Of a stretch of 64,000 nucleotides of DNA, positions 16,944-25,047 are shown one piece after another. Every line of letters begins with the position of its first letter. The stretch's first letter is position 1. Where the stretch lies: contig NZ_CAJRAY010000083.1 of assembly GCF_907165215.1 (NCBI RefSeq), forward strand, positions 87,741 to 151,740. Reading direction: 5' to 3'. Source of the stretch: Thermobacillus xylanilyticus. GTDB lineage: Bacteria > Bacillota > Bacilli > Paenibacillales > Paenibacillaceae. A program made the translations under genes and the position numbers. The notes under the pieces were generated by a model that had not been told where the DNA came from, searched no databases, and saw only the letters and a program-made list of their open reading frames with translations.

Positions 16944-17751
16944 TCTGAAGAAGACCTACGGCAAGCTGGACGTGCTGAAGGGGATTACGACCTCGATCAA
17001 GCCGGGCGAGAAGATCGCGATTATCGGACCGTCCGGAAGCGGCAAGAGCACCTTCCTCCGCTGCCTGAACCGGATGGAAGAACCGACGAGCGGCTTGATC
17101 ATCTTCAACGGTCAGGGTATTACCGACCGGAAGGCGGATATCGACGCCCACCGCCGCCAGATGGGCATGGTGTTCCAGCATTTCAACCTGTTCAACAACA
17201 AGACCGTGCTCGACAACATCATGCTGGCGCCGGTCTACCTGGCCTTGCGCGATCTGCGCAGGCTGAAATGGCGGAACCGGCTCATCCGGCTGCGCAATCT
17301 GTTCCGCCGCGAGAAGCTGCCGCTCCATCCGATCAACACGAGCAAGGCGCAGATCAAGGCCGAGGCGCGGGAGACGGCCCTGCGGCTCTTGAAGCGCATC
17401 GGCCTGGAGGACAAGGCGCATGTGTATCCGTCCACTCTGTCCGGCGGGCAGAAGCAGCGCATCGCGATCGTCCGCGCGCTGGCGATGAATCCGAAGGTCA
17501 TGCTGTTCGACGAGCCGACTTCGGCGCTCGATCCGGAGATGGTCGGCGAGGTGCTGGATCTGATCCGGCAGCTGGCCCACGAGGGCATGACCATGGTGAT
17601 CGTCACCCATGAGATGGGATTCGCCCGGGAAGTGGCGACCCGGGTGCTGTTCATGGACGGGGGGAGCATCGTGGAGGACGACGCACCGGAACGCATTTTC
17701 ACGAATCCGCAGCATCCGCGGACGAAGGAGTTCTTGTCCAAGGTGTTGTAA
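16927..17751 (+). CDS. Amino-acid ABC transporter ATPase with a 45-residue insertion
   Basis: A 274-residue ATPase that powers the amino-acid importer. Walker [11 protein letters not shown]-loop FQHFNLF, signature LSGGQKQR, Walker [12 protein letters not shown] and H-loop VTHEMG are all intact. Compared with GlnQ/HisP-type ATPases, about 45 basic residues are inserted after LDNIMLAPV (roughly residues 100-145: [15 protein letters not shown] and on to TSKAQIK), in the helical domain that contacts the permease. The GTG start overlaps the permease end. The insertion may be matched to the unusual binding protein and permease of this system. Confidence 0.88.
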   Translation: MIDVIDLKKTYGKLDVLKGITTSIKPGEKIAIIGPSGSGKSTFLRCLNRMEEPTSGLIIFNGQGITDRKADIDAHRRQMGMVFQHFNLFNNKTVLDNIMLAPVYLALRDLRRLKWRNRLIRLRNLFRREKLPLHPINTSKAQIKAEARETALRLLKRIGLEDKAHVYPSTLSGGQKQRIAIVRALAMNPKVMLFDEPTSALDPEMVGEVLDLIRQLAHEGMTMVIVTHEMGFAREVATRVLFMDGGSIVEDDAPERIFTNPQHPRTKEFLSKVL

Positions 17752-17757
17752 GAAGCG

Positions 17758-17800
17758 AAAAAGTACGGTTCGCCTGGTTGAGGCGGGCCGTACTTTTTTT
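17758..17800 (+). terminator. Terminator of amino-acid ABC operon
   Basis: AAAAAGTACGG (17758-17768) pairs with CCGTACTTTTTTT (17788-17800) and the inner CGCC/GGCG adds stability. It ends in seven T. The palindrome array begins 24 bp later. Confidence 0.85.
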
Positions 17801-17823
17801 GTGAGTCTGGCATGGGGCGGGGT

Positions 17824-18357
17824 TGTAACGCGGTATGCGCGTTACAGTGTGCGGCGAGCGGCTCCGTGCGAGTCTGTAGCGTGGTATTCACGTTACAGCG
17901 TGAGGCGTTCCGCCCCGAGCGGGTCTGTAGCGCGGTATTCACGTTACAGCGTGCGATGAGCCGCCCCGAGCGGTGCCGTAGCGTGGTATGCGCGTTACAG
18001 TGTGCGATGAACCGCCCCGAGCGGTGCCGTAGCGTGGTATCCACGTTACAACGCGGGGCGAGCGGCTCCGAGCGAGTCTGTAGCGTGGTATTCACGTTAC
18101 AGCGTGGAGCGAGCGGCTCCGAGCGAGTCTGTAGCGTGGTATTCACGTTACAGCGCGGGACGAGCGGCTCCGAGCGGTGCCGTAGCGTGGTATCCACGTT
18201 ACAGCGCGGGGCGAGCGGCTCCGAGCGAGTCTGTAGCGTGGTATTCACGTTACAACGTGCGGCGAGCCGACCCGAGCGAGTCTGTAGCGTGGTATTCACG
18301 TTACAGCGTGGAGCGAGCCGCTCCGGGCGGGTCTGTAACGCGGTATCCGCGTTACGT
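17824..18357. repeat. Array A1: 11 palindromes at exact 51-bp spacing
   Basis: Eleven cores start at 17824 and recur every 51 bp to 18334. The consensus arms are GTAGCGTG and CACGTTAC around a five-base loop such as GTATT. The first and last cores carry GTAACGCG/CGCGTTAC instead, a compensated change. The 27-bp spacers are also conserved (GCGAGCGGCTCCGAGCGAGTC and variants), and some hold a second small hairpin (GGAGC/GCTCC). The last core contains the TAA stop of the minus-strand CDF gene. The 51-bp period is a multiple of three, so long open frames with a 17-residue repeat arise on both strands; I regard them as non-coding artefacts. Confidence 0.95.
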
Positions 18358-19311
18358 CGTCCCTGCGAGTTCTTTTTCCCGGGGCTTCCGGTCCTCGAGG
18401 AACTGCCTGCCGTATTCGCCGTGCGGATGGATCTGCGCGTGTTCGGTCTGGATGGTGGCGTGCATGATTTTGTATTTTTCCTTCAGCATCTCGTTGATCG
18501 CGAGGATGACGCAGAACGGCTGGATGTCGGCGCGGATGAAGACGTGGGCGGTCAGGATGTTGTGGTCGGTCGAGATCGCCCAGAAATGCATCTCATGAAC
18601 GTCCAGCACGCCTTCCACCTTCGCGATGTCCTTCCGGATCTCCTCCAGCTCGTACCCCTCCGGCACCGATTCCATCAGGACGCGGAACGACTGCCGGATG
18701 ATCTTCGCCCCGCCGCCGAAAATGATCCCGCCGATGATGATGCTGATGATCGGGTCGAACAGATGCCAGCCCGTGAAGTAAATGAGCGCAGCCGACACGA
18801 TGACGCCGATCGAGCTGAGCAGATCGCCGATGAAATGCCACAGCGCGCTCTTGATGTTCAGGTTGTTCTCTTCCTTCATGCTGCGGCTGAGGACGATCGT
18901 CAGGACGATGTTGACGATAAGGCCGATGACGGCGATCGTCAGCATGATGCCGTAGTCGATCTCGGGCCGCGTCACGAACCGGCGCGCGCCTTCGATGAAG
19001 ATGCCGACGGAGATGGCGCACAGCGCGAGGCCGTTCAGCAGCGCGGCGATCGTCTCGAACCGCAGATAGCCATAGGTGTAGCGGGAATTCGGCCTGCGCG
19101 ACGCCAGCTGCACCGCGAGCAGGCTGAGCCCCAGGGCGGCGACGTCGGAGATCATGTGGGCGGAGTCGGACAGGAGCGCCAGCGATTTCGAGACGATGCC
19201 GCCGATCACTTCGACGATCGTGAAGAACAGGGTAAGACCGAGCACGATCCACAACGTGCGCCGGGATGCCGCCTGTTCCTTGACGTGCGCGAGATGATGG
19301 AAATCGCCCAT
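18352..19311 (-). CDS. Cation diffusion facilitator (CzcD-type Zn/Co/Cd exporter)
   Basis: A 319-residue CDF antiporter that exports divalent metal in exchange for protons. Six membrane helices are visible. The metal-site signature in helix 2 is SLALLSDSAHMISDVAALG and the matching site in helix 5 is LWHFIGDLLSS, giving the H/D pairs expected for zinc-type transporters. The cytoplasmic C-terminal domain (EGVLDVHEMHFWAIS) closes the protein. The ATG at 19311 follows GGAGGCGG. The stop codon lies inside the last palindrome of array A1, so the array abuts or invades the 3' end of this gene. Confidence 0.88.
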   Translation of the reverse strand: MGDFHHLAHVKEQAASRRTLWIVLGLTLFFTIVEVIGGIVSKSLALLSDSAHMISDVAALGLSLLAVQLASRRPNSRYTYGYLRFETIAALLNGLALCAISVGIFIEGARRFVTRPEIDYGIMLTIAVIGLIVNIVLTIVLSRSMKEENNLNIKSALWHFIGDLLSSIGVIVSAALIYFTGWHLFDPIISIIIGGIIFGGGAKIIRQSFRVLMESVPEGYELEEIRKDIAKVEGVLDVHEMHFWAISTDHNILTAHVFIRADIQPFCVILAINEMLKEKYKIMHATIQTEHAQIHPHGEYGRQFLEDRKPREKELAGTT

Positions 19312-19419
19312 ATGGGCCGCCTCCTTCGGCGCACGGCCTGTTCATGCGCCCGATAATGTACATTTAGTATATGCCCGGTTCGTCGAAGTCGCAATGAATC
19401 GACGCATTGACAAATGGAA

Positions 19420-19459
19420 GAGCCGGCCCAGGCACGGATGTGCCTGACCGGCTCCTTTT
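19420..19459. terminator. Hairpin terminator upstream of CDF gene
   Basis: GAGCCGG (19420-19426) pairs with CCGGCTC (19448-19454), with an inner CAGGCAC/GTGCCTG stem. The T run (CTTTT) is on the plus side, while the genes around it read on the minus strand, so it is only a weak terminator for the bshB2 transcript. Confidence 0.5.
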
Positions 19460-19541
19460 GTCCCCAATCCGCAGATACAACGCTGAAAGGCGTCTGCCAT
19501 CGCGAAGCAATTTTCCGTCATGCCAATTTTGCAAAGCAGAT

Positions 19542-20198
19542 TCAATCAAACCGATAAGTCCAGAATCGCTCGGTTCCGAACCGCTCTTCCAGTTCGCGGG
19601 TGATCCGCTTGCCGCCGTCCGATATGCCGGGCACGTAAAATTGGGAGCGGTGCGCCCGGATCGAATCGAACTTCTGCTTCAGGTACGGCCGGACGTCGCG
19701 GTAGACGTCGGGCTTGCCGAGATCGCGCTCGCAGCCGTGCGAGAAGGCGATGCAATGCACGGTCGGCCGTTCGCCGCGAGGCATCCGTCCGATCACGCGG
19801 ACGACGGCGGCGCCGCATGCGTCGTGGTCGGGGTGGACGGCATATCCCGGGTAGAAAGTGATGACGAGCTCGGGCTTCACGTCGCGTACGACCGCGCCGA
19901 TCCGCTCATCGAGCAGCTCGGGATCTTCGAATTCGATCGTCTTGTCCATGAAACCGAGCAGTCTGAGGTCCCGGACGCCGATGGCCCGGCACGATTCCTC
20001 GAGTTCCCGCCTGCGGAACCCGGGCAGCGTCAAGCGGTTCGCGAACGGCGGAAAACCCATGTTCCGGCCCATCTCGCCGAGGGTCAGGCAGGCGTATGCG
20101 ACTTCGGCGCCGGAGGCGGCGTACATGGCCAGCGTTCCGGACACGCCGAACGATTCGTCATCGGGATGCGGGAAAACGGCAAGAACGCGTTTTTCCAT
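19542..20198 (-). CDS. bshB2: Bacillithiol biosynthesis deacetylase BshB2
   Basis: A 218-residue LmbE-like zinc deacetylase that removes acetate from GlcNAc-malate, the second step of bacillithiol synthesis. The metal motif HPDDES is at residues 11-16, with the downstream HPDHDACG motif carrying the third ligand. The TLGEMGRNMG loop and FYPGYAVHPDH match the YojG/BshB2 subgroup. It lies 21 bp downstream of a yojF-like gene, as in Bacillus subtilis yojFG. Bacillithiol is the main low-molecular-weight thiol of these bacteria. Confidence 0.88.
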   Translation of the reverse strand: MEKRVLAVFPHPDDESFGVSGTLAMYAASGAEVAYACLTLGEMGRNMGFPPFANRLTLPGFRRRELEESCRAIGVRDLRLLGFMDKTIEFEDPELLDERIGAVVRDVKPELVITFYPGYAVHPDHDACGAAVVRVIGRMPRGERPTVHCIAFSHGCERDLGKPDVYRDVRPYLKQKFDSIRAHRSQFYVPGISDGGKRITRELEERFGTERFWTYRFD

Positions 20199-20219
20199 AA
20201 TCTAAGCACCTCTCCCCTC

Positions 20220-20564
20220 TCAGAACGGGCTCGGAGACAACTGCAGGGCGACGGCCAGCTTGCCTTCGCTGTTGTGGCCTGCCAGCAGGAGCCGCTCCGT
20301 CTCCGATTCCTCGTAGTGCGTCAGTCCCTCGCAATAGACCCATCCGTGTGCCATCTTCAGTCCGACGCGGTACGGACCGCTGCCGGATATCGTACCCCGT
20401 TCATAGCGGATGACGGCGTTCTTGACGAACGCCGACGACGGATGCCTGCTGCTGTCGTGATGAGTGGCGTATGCGCCGGTCGTCGACTCGAGGTGAAGAT
20501 AGAGATCGCGTCCTTTCAATGCCTCGAGCCGGGCCTGAACCGTTTCGGCGTCGATTGGTATCAA
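20220..20564 (-). CDS. yojF: YojF-family protein (DUF1806)
   Basis: A 114-residue soluble protein (LIPIDAETVQARLEALKGRD ... YLHLESTTGAYATH). It matches YojF, the constant partner of bshB2, whose exact role is not established. I use the TTG at 20564 because AAGGAGGT lies 7 bp upstream; the frame extends further without a ribosome site. Co-transcription with bshB2 is evident from the 21-bp gap. Confidence 0.78.
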   Translation of the reverse strand: MIPIDAETVQARLEALKGRDLYLHLESTTGAYATHHDSSRHPSSAFVKNAVIRYERGTISGSGPYRVGLKMAHGWVYCEGLTHYEESETERLLLAGHNSEGKLAVALQLSPSPF

Positions 20565-20778
20565 TGTCGGCACCTCCTTGCGTGAAGACCGTCTGCCCGG
20601 CCTTGCCGGCGAATCCGGAAGTACCGGGGCAGCCGTCAAGTCATGGTACTGACAGGGTACCACTCCGCAAGGCTTGAAATCAACGACATCCGCACATTTT
20701 GGACGAGGCGGGGGTGTTTATCCAGGAGGGAGTTGTCTTCCCGGCATATGATGCAGCAGTACAAGTGGAAGGGGAGCG

Positions 20779-21456
20779 ATGCCGATGCAAGCGGGTACCG
20801 GCAGGACGCTGGCGAACAAGTGGGCAAAGACGGCTGCGCTCAAATCGCATCCGGGAATCGCTCCGCATATTCCGCACACGCGGCTGTTCACCGAAGCCAA
20901 TCTGCGCCGGATGCTGGCGCAATACGGGAGCGTTGTCGTCAAGCCGCAGCGCGGCACCGGCGGACTCGGCGTCGCCAAGATTGCGCGCAGCGGACGCGGA
21001 TATACCGTCACGGTCGGCGCGTCGAAACGCACGTACCGCTCGTTCGCGGGGCTGCTTCGGGCGCTGCGTCGGCTCAGGCGCGGGCGCCGCTACCTGATCC
21101 AGCGCTGCATCCCGCTCGCGACGATCGGCGGACGGCCGATCGATTACCGGGTGAAGATCGTGAAGGAGGGCGGCGCGTGGAAAATCCGGGCGATCGTCGG
21201 CCGGCTGGCACGCAAGGGGCTGTTCGTCACGAACCTGTGCCGCGGCGGCACGCAGCTGCCGGCTTCCGTCGGCATCAGCCGCTCGCTGTCTCCTCGGCTG
21301 GCGGCCGTCAAGAAACGGCAGATGCGTTCGCTCACGTACACGGCGACGGCCGTGCTGGAACAGCGGTATCCCGGAATCGGCCAGCTCGGATTCGACTACG
21401 GTCTGGACCGCTCGGGGAAAATCTGGATTTTCGAAGTGAACACGCGGCCGCATTGA
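20779..21456 (+). CDS. YheC/YheD-type ATP-grasp protein (spore coat associated)
   Basis: A 225-residue ATP-grasp-like protein. Visible landmarks are VVVKPQRGTGGLGVAKI (nucleotide loop), YLIQRCIPLATIGGRPIDYR, and the C-terminal acidic metal-site region GQLGFDYGLDRSGKIWIFEV ending in NTRPH. This is the compact form of the YheC/YheD family; in Bacillus the long forms are endospore coat-associated. The start at 20779 follows GGGGAG. Substrate unknown. It stands alone, diverging from yojF/bshB2 and preceding sda, so the only functional hint is sporulation context. Confidence 0.72.
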   Translation: MPMQAGTGRTLANKWAKTAALKSHPGIAPHIPHTRLFTEANLRRMLAQYGSVVVKPQRGTGGLGVAKIARSGRGYTVTVGASKRTYRSFAGLLRALRRLRRGRRYLIQRCIPLATIGGRPIDYRVKIVKEGGAWKIRAIVGRLARKGLFVTNLCRGGTQLPASVGISRSLSPRLAAVKKRQMRSLTYTATAVLEQRYPGIGQLGFDYGLDRSGKIWIFEVNTRPH

Positions 21457-21549
21457 TCTTGCCAGATATTTAATGAGGTTAATAGGATTTGCTAATCTGG
21501 AAATCAATATGCATCAAACTTTTTTATAGGGCAGGCGCAAATCACATGC

Positions 21550-21648
21550 TGTGTATAACTCTATCCACAACATCCCCATAGCAACGGCGCATTTTTCGAC
21601 GTCTGCCCACAAGAAACGCACAATTCATACACAGTCCGCTGTGGATAT
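21550..21648. promoter_or_regulatory. Cluster of DnaA-box-like sites upstream of sda
   Basis: Three near matches to TTATCCACA: TGTGTATAA (21550-21558, minus-strand TTATACACA), CTATCCACA (21561-21569), and TGTGGATAT (21640-21648, minus-strand ATATCCACA). Each differs at one base. In B. subtilis, DnaA binds upstream of sda and stimulates it, linking replication to sporulation; the same wiring is likely here. Confidence 0.6.
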
Positions 21649-21657
21649 CCGGATCGC

Positions 21658-21687
21658 TTGTTACGCTGGAAATGGACATGCTAAGAT
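21658..21687 (+). promoter_or_regulatory. sda promoter
   Basis: TTGTTA (21658-21663), 18-bp spacer, TAAGAT (21682-21687), ending 35 bp before the sda start. It sits directly after the DnaA-box-like cluster. Confidence 0.55.
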
Positions 21688-21722
21688 GAGGATGACACAA
21701 GCATTGAAAGGATGACCCGAGC

Positions 21723-21866
21723 ATGAACAAGCTTCCGGACGAATTGCTGCTCGAAGCTTATTATACGGCGGTTGAACAGAAACTGGATCCCGCGTTCATC
21801 CGCATGCTCGCAGCGGAACTGTCCCGGCGCAAGCTGAAGCCTGTTTCCGTCCGGATGGGAGCGTAA
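21723..21866 (+). CDS. sda: Sporulation checkpoint inhibitor Sda
   Basis: A 47-residue protein: MNKLPDELLLEAYYTAVEQK, then LDPAFIRMLAAELSRRKLKP and a seven-residue tail. It matches Sda, a helical hairpin that binds histidine kinase KinA and blocks the sporulation phosphorelay when replication is perturbed. The L-x-DELLxE-Y start, the LDxxFI turn and the E-RR-L end are the family's conserved points. AAAGGATGA lies 8 bp upstream of the ATG. The DnaA-box-like cluster and promoter upstream fit the known regulation by DnaA. Confidence 0.88.
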   Translation: MNKLPDELLLEAYYTAVEQKLDPAFIRMLAAELSRRKLKPVSVRMGA

Positions 21867-21879
21867 TAGATCCGGGCGT

Positions 21880-22122
21880 TCACGGCCGCAGGACAATCGT
21901 GACTTCGCCATCGGTTCCGCAGGATGCGCAGTGAACCGCGTGAATACAGATCATGTCTTCGATCGAGCCGCGCATGCGGCTTTCTTCGTGCCCGGGCTCG
22001 TACGGCGCGTACGGCCCGAGCGCGTCGGAAACACGCCCGGCGTCCTCGGCGGAGCGGCCGCAGCGGGGACAGTCGAAGACGAGCGGCACGAGACCGTTGC
22101 ACACGGGACAGATCGGCGGCAT
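21880..22122 (-). CDS. Small zinc-ribbon protein
   Basis: An 80-residue protein with two Cys pairs, CPVC near the start and CPRC at about 17, then a conserved GRVSDALGPYAPY stretch and CASC near residue 66. The knuckle spacing suggests one or two zinc ribbons. A similar small protein is common in Bacillaceae without known function. The ATG at 22122 has GGGG 8 bp upstream; ATG 22128 is too near that site. It ends 14 bp from the sda stop, so the two genes converge. Confidence 0.65.
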   Translation of the reverse strand: MPPICPVCNGLVPLVFDCPRCGRSAEDAGRVSDALGPYAPYEPGHEESRMRGSIEDMICIHAVHCASCGTDGEVTIVLRP

Positions 22123-22155
22123 GGCCATCACCCCGTCACATAGGATGTCCAGCCG

Positions 22156-23154
22156 TCACAATTTCATATTGCTGCTGTGGCCCGGAGACAGCTTCGCGGT
22201 TGGATCGATGTACACTTTCGCGTTGTTGATGGCGGTCGGCGCTTCCCCGAAACCGACGGCGATCAGCTTCAGCTTGCCGGGGTAGGTGACGATGTCGCCC
22301 GCGGCGAAAATGCCCGGAATGGACGTCTCCATGCGCGAGTCGACGACGATGGAGCCGGATTCGATCTGAAGTCCCCATTCCTCGATCGGGCCGAGCGAAG
22401 AGACGAAGCCGAAGCTGACGATGACCGCGTCGACCTCGTGCTCCGTCGTTTCGCCGGAGCGGCCATGTTTCAGGGTTACGCGTTCGATCCGCCCGCTGCC
22501 GGACAGGGCCTCGATCTCGGCGGGCGTGATGATGTTCACGCTCGACGCCTTCAGCTTCTCGACGCTGTGCTCGTGGGCCCGGAATTTGTCCCGGCGGTGC
22601 ACCAGCGTGACGGAGGATGCGATCGGCTCGAGCATGAGCGCCCAGTCGACGGCGGAGTCGCCGCCGCCGCTGATCAGGACGCGCTTGTCCCGGAATTTCT
22701 CCATGTCATTGACAAAATAATGCAGGTTGACGCCCTCGTATGCTTCCGCTCCCGGCAATTCCAGCTTCCGGGGTTCGAAAGCGCCGACGCCGGCGGTGAT
22801 GATGACGGCGCGCGCGTGGTGCACGGTGCGGTCGGTCGTCACTTCGAACAGCCGTTCCTCGATTTTTCGCACGTTCAGCACTTTTTCTTCGAGACAGATT
22901 TCCGGCTTGAACAGATCGAGCTGCTCACGGAGACGGTCGACGAGTTTCTGCGCCTTCACGCGCGGAAAGCCCGCCACGTCAAAAATTTCTTTCTCCGGGT
23001 AGAGCGCGGAGAGCTGGCCGCCGAGCTGCGGCATGCTCTCGATGATTTTCACGGTCGCCTGCCGCATGCCGCCGTAGAATGCGGCGAACATGCCGACGGG
23101 ACCGCCGCCGACGATGACGATGTCGGTCAGATTGGGATGGGTTTGCTGGGACAT
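22156..23154 (-). CDS. yumC: Ferredoxin/flavodoxin-NADP+ reductase, type 2 (YumC)
   Basis: A 332-residue thioredoxin-reductase-like flavoprotein without the redox-active CxxC pair, which is the mark of type 2 FNR. FAD site: [23 protein letters not shown] site: [16 protein letters not shown], with [11 protein letters not shown]-terminal FAD contact: [19 protein letters not shown]. It exchanges electrons between NADPH and ferredoxin or flavodoxin. The ATG at 23154 follows GGAGGT by 8 bp. It diverges from ndh; a TATAAT -10 lies at 23216-23211 on the minus strand. Confidence 0.87.
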   Translation of the reverse strand: MSQQTHPNLTDIVIVGGGPVGMFAAFYGGMRQATVKIIESMPQLGGQLSALYPEKEIFDVAGFPRVKAQKLVDRLREQLDLFKPEICLEEKVLNVRKIEERLFEVTTDRTVHHARAVIITAGVGAFEPRKLELPGAEAYEGVNLHYFVNDMEKFRDKRVLISGGGDSAVDWALMLEPIASSVTLVHRRDKFRAHEHSVEKLKASSVNIITPAEIEALSGSGRIERVTLKHGRSGETTEHEVDAVIVSFGFVSSLGPIEEWGLQIESGSIVVDSRMETSIPGIFAAGDIVTYPGKLKLIAVGFGEAPTAINNAKVYIDPTAKLSPGHSSNMKL

Positions 23155-23282
23155 CACACGGCACCTCCAGGCTGATTGGATAATTTCGACATCTGCGCGG
23201 TTATTTTTACATTATACCTGTTCCCGCGTCCTTCGTCTGTCGTTTTTGTACGGAGTTCTAAAAGAATTCGTAGGTTTTGCTC

Positions 23283-23310
23283 TTGAACTTTTTCTGAAAA
23301 CTGCTATCAT
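23283..23310 (+). promoter_or_regulatory. Candidate ndh promoter
   Basis: TTGAAC (23283-23288), a 16-bp spacer and TATCAT (23305-23310), about 170 bp upstream of ndh. Confidence 0.45.
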
Positions 23311-23417
23311 TTTCAATGTATGTTACGGGTATTGTGTCCGATATCTGTTCGAGCGCATACATGAGGGCGTTTGAATTGACGCAAGCTAGGCATGAAACCC
23401 TTGATGGCCGGTCTTGT

Positions 23418-23435
23418 TTGTGTAATTTTTCACAA
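23418..23435. promoter_or_regulatory. Rex-box-like operator upstream of ndh
   Basis: TTGTGTAATTTTTCACAA matches TTGTGAA-N4-TTCACAA at 13 of 14 defined positions. Rex is the NADH/NAD+-sensing repressor of Gram-positive bacteria and represses NADH dehydrogenase in Bacillus. The site lies in the leader between the promoter and the start codon, where binding would act as a roadblock. Confidence 0.65.
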
Positions 23436-23479
23436 TATCCCGGTAATGATCAACGACCAAGAATGGAAGGGAGCCCAAC

Positions 23480-24673
23480 ATGAGCAGCATTCCGAAGATC
23501 GTCATTCTCGGCGCCGGGTACGGGGGCGTCATGACGGCGCTTCGTCTGCAGAAGCAACTCAATTACAACGAAGCGGACGTGACGCTCGTCAACAAGCATG
23601 ACTACCATTATATTACCACCCACCTGCACATGCCGGCCGCAGGAACGGACAGTCCGGAGAATGCACGCGTCAGCATTTCGAAACTGATCGACGAGTTCAA
23701 GATCGATTTCGTGAAGTCGACGGTCGTGCAGATCCGGCCGCAGGACCGCAAGGTCATTCTGGAGGACGGCACGCTGTCTTACGACTACCTCGTGATCGGC
23801 GTCGGCGGGGAGCCGGAGACGTTCGGCATTCCGGGCCTGAAGGAGTACGCGCTGAACATCCGGAGCATCAACTCCGTCCGTCTGATCCGCGAACATATTG
23901 AGTATCAGTTCGCGAAGTACAAACGCGAGCCGCATCGCACCGACTATCTGACGTTCATCGTCGGCGGCGCGGGCTTCACCGGCATCGAGTTCGTCGGCGA
24001 GCTGGCCGACCGCATCCCGCAGCTCTGCCGTGAATTCGACGTCGATCCGCAGCTCGTGAAGCTGATCAACATCGAAGCGGCGCCGACCGCGCTGCCGGGC
24101 TTCGATCCGGAGCTCGTCGAATATGCGATGGACGTGCTGCGCAAGAAAGGCGTCACGTTCCGCATCGGCACGCCGATCAAGGAGTGCAAGCCGGACGGCG
24201 TCATCGTCGGCGAAGGCGAGGAGATCAAGGCGCAGACGGTCATCTGGACCGGCGGCATCCGCGGCAACCGGCTGATCGAGGAAGCCGGCTTCGAGACGAT
24301 GCGCGGCCGCGTGAAGGTCGACGAATATCTGCGTGCGCCGGGGCATGACAATGTTTACGTCGTCGGCGACAACTCGCTGGTGTTCAACGAGGAAGGCCGC
24401 CCGTACCCGCCGACGGCGCAGATCGCCATGCAGCAAGGCGTGGCCGTGGCGCACAACCTGGTCGCCTCCATCCGCAACCAGGCGCTGAAGAAGTTCGAGT
24501 ACAAACACAAGGGCACGGTCGCTTCGCTGGGCAAAGGTGAAGCCATCGGCATCGCCTTCGGCAAGAAGTACAAAGGCTGGACGGCAGCCCAGCTCAAGAA
24601 GCTCATCGACCTGCGCTATCTGTTCATCATCGGCGGCATTCCGCTCGTGCTGCGCAAAGGGAAATTCTTCTGA
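23480..24673 (+). CDS. ndh: Type 2 NADH:quinone oxidoreductase (NDH-2)
   Basis: A 397-residue peripheral membrane flavoprotein that passes electrons from NADH to menaquinone without pumping protons. FAD motif: IVILGAGYGGVMTALRL. NADH motif: FIVGGAGFTGIEFVGEL. The second FAD contact is NVYVVGDNSLVF, and the quinone-binding AQIAMQQG stretch follows. The basic C-terminus (LVLRKGKFF) likely anchors to the membrane. AAGGGAG precedes the ATG. The next small gene overlaps its stop codon by one base. Rex-type control is suggested by the operator upstream. Confidence 0.92.
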   Translation: MSSIPKIVILGAGYGGVMTALRLQKQLNYNEADVTLVNKHDYHYITTHLHMPAAGTDSPENARVSISKLIDEFKIDFVKSTVVQIRPQDRKVILEDGTLSYDYLVIGVGGEPETFGIPGLKEYALNIRSINSVRLIREHIEYQFAKYKREPHRTDYLTFIVGGAGFTGIEFVGELADRIPQLCREFDVDPQLVKLINIEAAPTALPGFDPELVEYAMDVLRKKGVTFRIGTPIKECKPDGVIVGEGEEIKAQTVIWTGGIRGNRLIEEAGFETMRGRVKVDEYLRAPGHDNVYVVGDNSLVFNEEGRPYPPTAQIAMQQGVAVAHNLVASIRNQALKKFEYKHKGTVASLGKGEAIGIAFGKKYKGWTAAQLKKLIDLRYLFIIGGIPLVLRKGKFF

Positions 24674-24966
24674 TGCGGCACTGCAGCGTACAAGTGCGGG
24701 GACTGCTGACCCGGGACGAGCTCGACCGCTACAACGCGCTCATGGAAGTCGGCTCTTACCTGGAATCGCAGGGACGATACGACCTGGCTTATACGGTGCA
24801 ACGAGAAGTGGATCTGCTGATTCAGCCCGCGATCGAGCGGCTGAAGGCGAAAAGCCGCGAGCGCGACCGGATGACGGCAGAATATCTGGCGGCGAAAAAA
24901 GCCGAAGCGGAAGGCGCGGCAGCCAACGGGACGGCGGACGCCGGAACGGAAGAAGACGACGAGTGA
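24673..24966 (+). CDS. Hypothetical protein translationally coupled to ndh
   Basis: A 97-residue soluble protein with an alpha-helical middle (LDRYNALMEVGSYLESQGRY, then VQREVDLLIQPAIERLKAKS) and an acidic, Ala/Gly-rich tail ending EEDDE. Its ATG overlaps the TGA of ndh by one base, indicating coupled translation. I do not recognise a family with known function. It could be an accessory protein of NDH-2, based on coupling only. Confidence 0.7.
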   Translation: MRHCSVQVRGLLTRDELDRYNALMEVGSYLESQGRYDLAYTVQREVDLLIQPAIERLKAKSRERDRMTAEYLAAKKAEAEGAAANGTADAGTEEDDE

Positions 24967-25000
24967 TGCTATCGGAATGCTGCGCCATCGGGAACGAAAC

Positions 25001-25035
25001 AAGGCCGGTCAGGATGCGAATCCTGTCCGGCCTTT
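25001..25035. terminator. Bidirectional terminator between ndh unit and hemQ
   Basis: AAGGCCGG (25001-25008) pairs with CCGGCCTTTT (from 25027), with an inner CAGGAT/ATCCTG stem. It ends 13 bp from the hemQ stop. Confidence 0.8.
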
Positions 25036-25047
25036 TGCTGCGTCCAT

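Noticed and set aside
17235..18299. Long minus-strand open frame with a 17-residue repeat across array A1 (and a similar plus-strand one, 17812-19356)
   Set aside because: The 51-bp period is a multiple of three, so open frames arise automatically. The frames run antisense into real genes (ABC ATPase, CDF), lack ribosome sites, and the DNA-level palindromes explain the repeats.
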